NCBI GenBank assembly: GCA_900128395.1
Contig: LT649931.1
Span: 1-11,473 of the forward strand
Source: Stramenopiles sp. TOSAG23-2
Taxonomy: Eukaryota; Sar
Direction: 5' to 3'
Length of the DNA stretch: 11,473 bases
Under the pieces are notes generated by a model that did no database searches, was not told where the DNA came from, and saw only the letters and a list, made by a program, of their open reading frames with translations. Both the position numbers and the translations under genes were made by a program. Positions 1-7,000 of the stretch are shown here, piece after piece. The stretch's first letter is position 1, and each line of letters begins with the position of its first letter.

Positions 1-2
1 AT

Positions 3-2744
3 ACACTCCACGAAAGTACTGAACATGAGGGAAAAAAGAACACTGTAGTAGTTCCAAAGGGAGGCAAGCAAGGAAAGAAAGGAAAGAAAGCCAATAAAAT
101 AATGCCAGCGGCACCGAAAGTAAATTCTCTTGAATTGAAATACGAACAGAAAATACCAAATTACTCTCGTGGTAATAGACGTAATGTCACGACAGTGGTT
201 CCAACTAGGATAGGAAATGTGATTAGAATCAATCTTGCAGAAAATGATGGCCATAGGCTGCCTGCATCATGGTGTTTTTCACATAAAAAGTTACACCAAC
301 ACAGTAAATTGCGACGAACAATGTCATGGTGGTATACTCTGCAGTTTTTATTGCAAGTGTTTGTAGTCATTATAACACTAAGTATGCCATACATAACGGT
401 ACCTTCAAGTGTTGGCGAAGCCAGAGCTAATGTTGATTCGCAACGTAGATTTTTGTCTACTGCCACAAATGATACAAGCACCAGTAGCAACTCATATCAA
501 AACAATGCGTATTACAATAAAGCGAGAGAAGCGTTAGAAAACTCAACATTTCAATCTTTACTTCTATCAAAAAGTATTTTTTGCGCTATGTGCCTTTTAT
601 TAACTGTTGCACGTAGTCGAAAGAGGAGAGGTTTGTTACAAATTTGCACAAAGTATTGCCATTGGTTAATTGAGCTAATATTTATATTTATCACGTTAGG
701 TTCCATATACGGCTTTTATATGCTTAAAAACGATGCGATACCACGTTATATTGCTATAACTTGCGAATGTGTTACAATGATCACCTCCTTGATAGCTAAA
801 TGTCACGAGCGTAGACTGCACAAACGTGCTGCTAGAGTCAGACCAATTGGCATGAAAGCTAAAACAGCTGTACAACCGGTCACAAGTGATAGACGCGGTA
901 TGTCAGTTAAAAAGAAAAACAAAATTGTTTCAAGGAAAAAGAAAGGTAGAAAAGGTTTATTTTCCTTTTCTTCTGACAGCGAGGAACGTAGCAAAACGAA
1001 GGTTGTACCGCAGAGCACTGTCGAAGGAAGACACGTATTTGAAGAGCATGTATTTGACGAAGAGGATTTACTCTCGCACATACAAAACAAAGCAAACGTT
1101 GAATGTATCCTGCTTTTGAAGCCCGCCGAGCGTCTTGAGAAGGAACTTGAGATGATGAGGCACGAAGAAGAACGCTTTAATATGGCAATGGAGGATAGAC
1201 TTGCATTGAAGATACGGGATGAACCAAAACGCGTATTAGAATTAGAAAATATGCGTCGAGAAGAAGCACGACAGCAAATGTTTGAAACTGAAATGGCGCA
1301 GATTGCAGTAGAAGAGGAACAAAATCGAAGAAGAGAAATTAAAGAAATGCGAATGGTCGAGGCACAAGAACGTATGTTTATAGAAGACAAACGTTCAAGA
1401 TTAGAGAATGACATATTTGAACAATGGAGTGCTGTTCAAAAAGACAAGGAAATTATGGAATTGGATCATATGAGGCAAGAGGAGGAACAACGTAGAACAT
1501 ACCTCGAAGAGGTTCGTCATTTATGGTTGTTAGATTGCGAAGCACATTTAGATGACCTAGCAAAAGAGCAACAATTAGCTAATTTATACTCTATGAGACG
1601 AGAAGAAGACCGGCAGCGTATGTTTGAAGTTGAGCGCGAGCAACGTATTGTAGCAAATTTAATAGTGATGCACGAAGAGCTACCAAATATGAGAAGAGAA
1701 GAAGCTCGCCAGCGCATGATACAAGCGGAGGATTATCGAAGAAAATATTTAGAAGATCATCAATTACAAGCATCTCAAATGTCTGCAATCAGGGTATTGA
1801 AAGAAAAATTAGACTCGGAGGATGTTGAGCTGATACGAGAGGAATTAGAAAAAGTGCATAAAGTCTTCAAAGTTGTTGGGGCATTGGAAGTGCTTGTCAA
1901 AAAATGCGAAGAATTTGTCCAAAATGAAGTTCAGAATATTAAGGATGAACTAATTGAAGCAATGAACGACTTTGAAAATCCAAATCATTTAGATCGTTTA
2001 GAAGTAGCAATTTCAAAAGCATGGCATTTATTGCATCCGGCGGAGGAAAAACTATTAAACAAAGCATCTGCTATCGAGAAAGAATTAGAACATTTAAGAG
2101 ATATAACGAAACAAGTGGAAAATTTAAATCAGACAACAATCGCGGAAATCAAATCGTTCAAAAAACCAAACGAGCAAATAGTTTCCGTTATTGTCTCTCT
2201 ATTTATATTGCTTGGACACCAACCTGAAGAATTGGACACATGGAGTAAATGTACTGCTGCCCTAGGCAAAACAGGAGAAAACAATGTTAAGCGAAGAATA
2301 ATGAAGCATAAAATCACAGATGTATCGAAGAAGCAAATCAAAATGGTTAAAAAATTGATTAAATCAGTCGAAATAACAAAAATTCAAGGTATTTCGTCAA
2401 CAGCAGCCACTTTGCTTGGATGGGTGATGGGAGTTCTTGCTGAGTATAAATTATTAGGGCCTAAGTCACGAGCAGCAAGTCGTGCAAGTCTTGTCCCTAA
2501 TTCGGGAAAGAAGAAGAAAAAGAAGAAAAAAAAGAAAGGAACGACCTTAACAACTGTTGATGATAATGATGGTGATGGAGTTGGGAAATCATCTGTATCA
2601 CGAGCCGCATTAAAAACAGACGATCTCAACGACGATAATTTTGATGCAAGATCGACAAAAAGTAGTGGTAGAAAAACACCAACTGGCAAAAAAAAGAAGA
2701 AGAAGAAAAAGCGAGGTTCAAGCAAGAAGAGTAAAAAAAAATAA
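3..2744 (+). CDS. Four-pass membrane protein with coiled coil and dynein-stalk-like domain (5' partial)
   Basis: The frame is open from base 3, and the codons before the first ATG (102) read as a Gly/Lys-rich protein segment, so the true start probably lies outside the window. Residues below count from that ATG (880 aa). Hydrophobic segments lie near 78-97, 153-170, 186-207 and 215-233. The loop between the first two carries two N-x-T sequons (N123, N147), and the other flanks are basic (RSRKRRG at 171-177, many Arg/Lys after 234). By the positive-inside rule both termini are cytosolic. Residues 250-300 are a basic linker, 330-560 a charged coiled coil with a repeated MRxEE motif, and 681-786 resemble the microtubule-binding tip of dynein heavy chains. 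The tail has Lys runs at 803-812 and 863-870. No ATPase motif is visible. I infer a membrane-to-microtubule linker. The CDS is secure; the role is a hypothesis. Confidence 0.88.
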   Translation, partial: TLHESTEHEGKKNTVVVPKGGKQGKKGKKANKIMPAAPKVNSLELKYEQKIPNYSRGNRRNVTTVVPTRIGNVIRINLAENDGHRLPASWCFSHKKLHQHSKLRRTMSWWYTLQFLLQVFVVIITLSMPYITVPSSVGEARANVDSQRRFLSTATNDTSTSSNSYQNNAYYNKAREALENSTFQSLLLSKSIFCAMCLLLTVARSRKRRGLLQICTKYCHWLIELIFIFITLGSIYGFYMLKNDAIPRYIAITCECVTMITSLIAKCHERRLHKRAARVRPIGMKAKTAVQPVTSDRRGMSVKKKNKIVSRKKKGRKGLFSFSSDSEERSKTKVVPQSTVEGRHVFEEHVFDEEDLLSHIQNKANVECILLLKPAERLEKELEMMRHEEERFNMAMEDRLALKIRDEPKRVLELENMRREEARQQMFETEMAQIAVEEEQNRRREIKEMRMVEAQERMFIEDKRSRLENDIFEQWSAVQKDKEIMELDHMRQEEEQRRTYLEEVRHLWLLDCEAHLDDLAKEQQLANLYSMRREEDRQRMFEVEREQRIVANLIVMHEELPNMRREEARQRMIQAEDYRRKYLEDHQLQASQMSAIRVLKEKLDSEDVELIREELEKVHKVFKVVGALEVLVKKCEEFVQNEVQNIKDELIEAMNDFENPNHLDRLEVAISKAWHLLHPAEEKLLNKASAIEKELEHLRDITKQVENLNQTTIAEIKSFKKPNEQIVSVIVSLFILLGHQPEELDTWSKCTAALGKTGENNVKRRIMKHKITDVSKKQIKMVKKLIKSVEITKIQGISSTAATLLGWVMGVLAEYKLLGPKSRAASRASLVPNSGKKKKKKKKKKGTTLTTVDDNDGDGVGKSSVSRAALKTDDLNDDNFDARSTKSSGRKTPTGKKKKKKKKRGSSKKSKKK
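1143..1737 (+). repeat. Six-copy MRxEE coiled-coil repeat within the first CDS
   Basis: A degenerate motif of the form MRxEExRxxMxxxE recurs with its Met-Arg at residues 352, 384, 416, 457, 498 and 530 (from the ATG at 102). The spacings are 32, 32, 41, 41 and 32 residues, so the units come in two sizes differing by nine residues. The best-matching copies are at 384, 498 and 530 (MRREEARQ, MRREEDRQ, MRREEARQ). The copies are similar in protein but clearly diverged in DNA, which points to old internal duplication under selection rather than a recent tandem array. The segment is highly charged and almost free of Pro and Gly, as expected of a long helix or coiled coil. Confidence 0.8.
2142..2459 (+). 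other. Dynein microtubule-binding-stalk-like domain (PF12777-like)
   Basis: Residues 681-786 of the first CDS follow the order of landmarks of the dynein heavy-chain stalk tip. A coiled-coil helix ends in AEIKSFKKP (681-689), which matches the strand-switch region with its conserved Pro. Next come a hydrophobic helix ending ILLG (702-705), a Trp (714) followed by LGK (721-723), a basic stretch, K-x-VKKLI (747-753), ISSTAA (764-769) and WV (774-775) ending in EYKLLGPK. In true dyneins this end is followed by the second stalk helix, CC2; here a Lys-rich low-complexity tail follows instead. The match is to family landmarks I recall, not to a computed alignment. Residues 560-680 before it are helical and could serve as CC1. 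Confidence 0.68.
2493..2741 (+). repeat. Lys-rich low-complexity tail with AAG/AAA runs
   Basis: The last 80 or so codons of the first CDS contain ten consecutive Lys codons (residues 803-812) and eight more (863-870), split by an acidic/Ser-rich stretch, and end in KKSKKK. The DNA is homopurine AAG/AAA over each run and so prone to slippage. In the protein, such polybasic tails commonly bind acidic partners such as tubulin C-terminal tails, phospholipids or nucleic acids. Which applies here cannot be read from sequence. Confidence 0.8.
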
Positions 2745-3228
2745 AGGAAGTGCGAGTATGAAATACTATTGTGCGTACAAAATATGATAATGCATACTTA
2801 CATCATATTATGAAGTGTTATATGATACGAAGTTCGTATTAAATTAAAAATGTATAAATATATATATTCGTATATTTAATGCATTAATATTATATTTTAA
2901 TATAAAATGTGTGTGTGGTGTATGGAAAAATAATATAAAAAGTTTGTATAGCAAAGAAGTAATCATATCTAGGTCCTAGACTTTTCCATGTAAATTTATC
3001 CTAAACTCCTTAAATATTGAATTAATCCATCTGCGGGTTTTTTTTGAATTTTTTGTGATTTTTATTTTGCAGAAAAAATCTTCTTCATTCAAATGTAATT
3101 TCAATATAAGAAATAATAGTTAGTTACACAGGAAGAGATAAAGTTGAATAGAAAGATATATAGAATCCAAAAAGGAAATATATATATATGTATAGTAGAA
3201 TAAGAACAATAGAATTGATAAAGATACA
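2745..3228. other. Intergenic spacer between the two membrane-protein genes
   Basis: This 484-base stretch has no plausible CDS or RNA gene. It is very AT-rich, with (TA)n tracts near 2858-2868 and 3179-3189 and a short GT run near 2910-2916. It must hold the 3' untranslated region of the upstream gene and the promoter of the next. AATAAA overlaps the upstream stop codon (2740-2745), but I would not call that a poly(A) signal on its own. No clear TATA element or binding site stands out from the AT background. Confidence 0.6.
2825..2839. repeat. Perfect 7-bp inverted repeat with 1-nt centre
   Basis: ATACGAA at 2825-2831 is followed by one base and its exact reverse complement TTCGTAT at 2833-2839, about 80 bases past the stop of the first gene. 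It contains two CpGs in otherwise AT-only DNA. A one-base centre is too tight for an RNA hairpin with all seven pairs, so a symmetric protein site is easier to imagine than a stem-loop. A second palindrome, TTAATGCATTAA, lies at 2876-2887. The function is unknown and chance is possible. Confidence 0.5.
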
Positions 3229-4017
3229 ATGCAATTGAATCCGAAAAAAGTATTACAGCGCGTGCATGGATGGAAAGGACGTGAGCGTAATGAAAGAATT
3301 CGTAGAAATAGAGTATTTAAACAACGTTATGCTAAAATGTTAAATAATAAGTCAGACGAAGAGTTTGATTCTGTAAATATTGGCAGAAAATCAAAGAAGG
3401 GAAGAAACAGACGGATACCAAAAGGTGCATTGCCAGTTTGGAAAACTGCAGATCCAACATTTGGGGCACCATCGCCACAAAGTATTTATTGTAGTATATT
3501 TTTATTAATTGTATCAGTATGTATATGCCTTCCAGAACTAATAAGTGCATTGGGACACGTCAATAAATCATGGTTTAGTAGTTACATATCATACGGTCCA
3601 CAACTCGCAGTCCTTGGTAATATTGTTTTAACTTTTTGGAGTATTTGTTGTTATAGTCGTTGTTGCATGACACTTGCATTTGTATTAACACTGTGTACGA
3701 TACCTTTCATTGCTGTACAAATGGGAATCGTATCAATACCAGCTGTCATGTCATTTTGTTGTTGTTTTCCCGATAAATGTAACGGTGAGTCACATAGTAT
3801 AAATTCTGCGTTTCATATGAATATACATAATCCAACTCAAAGTATTTTAACTGGGTGTATAATTCGCTGGCAGGGTAGATTTCATGGACAGTTGAATTGC
3901 AACCAGGTGCAATGCATGCGTTTCCAAGGCATGATTGTTGTCTCGTTTTCGTTTGGCATGTACCATCGTCACAACGACTCCAACCATTGTAATACTCATT
4001 GCAATATCCACGCATAG
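3229..4017 (+). CDS. Four-pass membrane protein of unknown function; 3' end uncertain
   Basis: The start is the first ATG after an in-frame TAG at 3196-3198. The 262-residue frame opens with about 70 strongly basic residues (KSKKGRNRRIPKG near 54-66). Hydrophobic segments follow near 85-107, 124-141, 147-164 and 166-180. The first extramembrane loop has an N-K-S sequon (N112). Cys pairs and a triple at 140-141, 145-146 and 177-179 near membrane edges could be acylated. Charge distribution puts both ends in the cytosol, the same topology as the upstream gene. The part to about residue 185 looks like genuine protein. The rest (about 186-262) is antisense to the polymerase alpha CDS, has no hydrophobic or helical pattern, and starts exactly at a GTGAGT that could be a splice donor. 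I do not recognise the family. The true C-terminus may be elsewhere. Confidence 0.62.
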   Translation: MQLNPKKVLQRVHGWKGRERNERIRRNRVFKQRYAKMLNNKSDEEFDSVNIGRKSKKGRNRRIPKGALPVWKTADPTFGAPSPQSIYCSIFLLIVSVCICLPELISALGHVNKSWFSSYISYGPQLAVLGNIVLTFWSICCYSRCCMTLAFVLTLCTIPFIAVQMGIVSIPAVMSFCCCFPDKCNGESHSINSAFHMNIHNPTQSILTGCIIRWQGRFHGQLNCNQVQCMRFQGMIVVSFSFGMYHRHNDSNHCNTHCNIHA

Positions 4018-7000
4018 CAATTGCTAAAATATTTTGCAACTTCGTTCCAGTAAACGTATTATGACATCCTGGCGTTGGGCATTTAAATCCACATTCTGCA
4101 TCTTCGTAGCTGTCAACCTCTGGAAAGCGGTAAACGCCGGAGAAACTACTACTTTGTTCGCATTTTGGACAAAATACAACTAATGGCTTAGCGTTTTTGA
4201 ATCTTTCCTCATCGGACATTTGTGAACTTGGCGTAAAACCAATCATATCTTCATCCCCTAGATCACCTGAAAAACTACTAATACCATATTTTCTAGAATC
4301 CAAGCCCAATTGTTCAGCAATCATAGCCTGGGATGTACCTTCGATTGGATCTACTAAACGACTTGTTGGTGGTAAAATTTGTTGTGATAAGTACCATTCT
4401 GCATCGATTTTCAACTTTGATTTTACACCAGTCTTTTCTTCTGCTTTCATTGCTTCAATCAAATCATCCGGGTGGCGTGCTCTTTCAGCAAAGGAACCCG
4501 TAATAACGCCTTCTTGCTCCGCCGTGATAACATATGGTATATGATCCCCAACATTGACAGGTCTACCACGACGAACCATTTCCAATGCGACGTGTAAATG
4601 TGGCATACCTTTCCTATCGGCATAATCTTTCGGGTTTTTGTTTAAACCTTTCGTAATCGTGTACTTTTCTAATGGCACTGAACCTTCACGTACTTTCTTT
4701 GCAACATCTTGCAAGCGCTCATGGATAGATGCAACGACACCTTCACGATCTTCTCCTGATAATACATGATCTAAAACGAAAAGACCAACTTCTTTTGATA
4801 ATCCACACCAATCACGACGTACTAAATCAAGACCTTTTGTCTCTTTCTCATACTCAATCTCACCCGTTTTTCTGTTTTTCGATGCGATTAATGCTGCATA
4901 TTTTTTCTTTTTCAATAAAAGCATACTTTTAAATACACCATCAATTTCAATTTCAAGCAATTTGTACTTCTTGTTCACAGCTTTTTTTACTTCTTTTCCC
5001 AATTGCTGTACCCTCTCCCAATCATCGCTACCAGTGTAAATCATGATAGAATCTGTATCACCATATATAACATTTAATCCCATCCCGGAAGCAAGGTCAA
5101 CCGTATTTTGAAGAATTTCACGACCTTGTGAGGTAACTAAAGCTGCAATTGGAGCTGCGTAAAATCTAGATGCACTGAAACCTAGGCAACCATACATAGA
5201 ATTAGCAGTTAATTTCAATGCCAACTGGCGTACATTCAACGTATTCTTCATTTCCTTGTCTGTCTCCTTTTTTAACAGCTTTTTCACAACACTACGTCGC
5301 TGTATCAATGTACGAATAACCGTTGGTAAAACACCCCAATCCTTATGCTCCGTACGATCAGGCAAATCTGGTATTTTTACTTCATCGCTTGCATCTGCAA
5401 CAATATCATTAATTCCATCCTTCATGAGAACATCCCCATCGTCATGTAAAGGCTTTAACTCGCGAGTTACAGTGGTGTAACACAAGTTGAATTCCTGAAT
5501 AATGGAAGGATATAAGGAATTGAAATCCAGAAGAAGAACGTATTTGTCATAAAGACCTTTTTTTGGTTCCAATACCAGACCACCAGCATATTTAGCTTTG
5601 CCACGTTTTCTACCACCTGGTGCCTTTTTCTTTGGCCTTTCCTTATCTGGAACGATATATTTGCGATTGTGAAATTCATGCAATAATAAATATTCAATAC
5701 GCTCTGCACGACCACCAGTTAGTGTTCGTATCCATAAATTTCCACCTAAGTTCGTCAATTGTTTCGATAATGGAAGCATTTCCGTTCGGAACATTAAGCC
5801 TAATGCCATGTACGCGAAATTTTCGGTATGTTTTTTCAAATACATTAAATTATCTTTTGTTGAATAATATCGTGGTACATCTTGCGCATAAATTGATTCA
5901 GGGGGCTTTTCAATTTTTAAATATTTTTTTGCCAACGTATTTAATTTGAAATTCGAGCTTTTCAATTGCAATACATCTTTTGAACAATGATACGTATCAA
6001 CAATCAAACGGCCAGGAGATACGCGTTGGAAATTTTTCATTCCAGAGTTTGCGCCACGTTGATATGCCCGAGGAACTTTTGATAATTTCAAACGTCCAAG
6101 TTTTGACCATTGATTTACTTTCAAAGCCGCCATACGGTGCATCATAACATCTAAATCATGATCTTTGATAGCATGACCGACAATAATATCAGGATCAGCA
6201 GCTTGAATCTTATTCATAAAGATATTTAGCATGGCACGTTCATTAGGTAGAGTCTTCAAGTTCATGCCTTTGTTCTGTGCCACAAATGTGGGAAAACCAG
6301 GTGGGAACGTTCCTACACCACCTTCTAAGCCTGAATGGATGGCACGCACAAGGGAAAAGTTAGATATTTGTCTGCGATCCATTTCATTTGGCGTAGGTTT
6401 ATGGCAAAGTACATCTTGGTGTGTGATGGCACTGATCATAGCAATTTCGTGGTTATGACTTTTTGAATTTAAATACGTTTTCATGCTAATACTCATTACA
6501 TTCAATGGTGGTGGGTCTATTTTCTCTTTCGTAACGGAGATAAGTTTTGGATCATCGACACGGCCTTCCAATTTCGCCCAACTTGTATTTTTCCCTGGCA
6601 ATGGATCGCGAATATCGATCCAACATGGTCCCATTAGTTTTCGCTTAACGATGAAATTTTCAATAATTTTTGTTTTCGTACCAAAGATGTGGGAAAAATG
6701 CTTGCCTCTCACAGTTTCTAAATCCAATGTTGGGAATTTCGAATTGTAAAGTACTTTCATGTATTTCGTACCTTCCTTGTTTCTTGGGATACCATCGTAT
6801 TCAAATGCATATTTACGTGTTACTGCTTTGCATTTAAATTTTTCTCCTTGTGTGCCACGTGGGATTACTTTGTTGGATAAAAGTTCTGATATTTCCTGGT
6901 AAAGTGCGCCCATATCTGGTTCCGATTCACCCGCGACTGGTTTTGGAAGGAAAAATAATTGGCGTTGATGCCCAGTTACTTCAATACATGCACTAAGATA

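Noticed and set aside
2384-2725. - strand frame with Phe runs opposite the first gene
   Set aside because: The Phe runs are simply the complement of the Lys codons in the real gene. No independent protein pattern is visible.
3600-3748. Readthrough or a reassigned TGA extending the polymerase C-terminus
   Set aside because: Translating past the TGA at 3748-3746 gives another TGA soon after and nothing resembling the family's C-terminus. No in-frame TGA is needed elsewhere.
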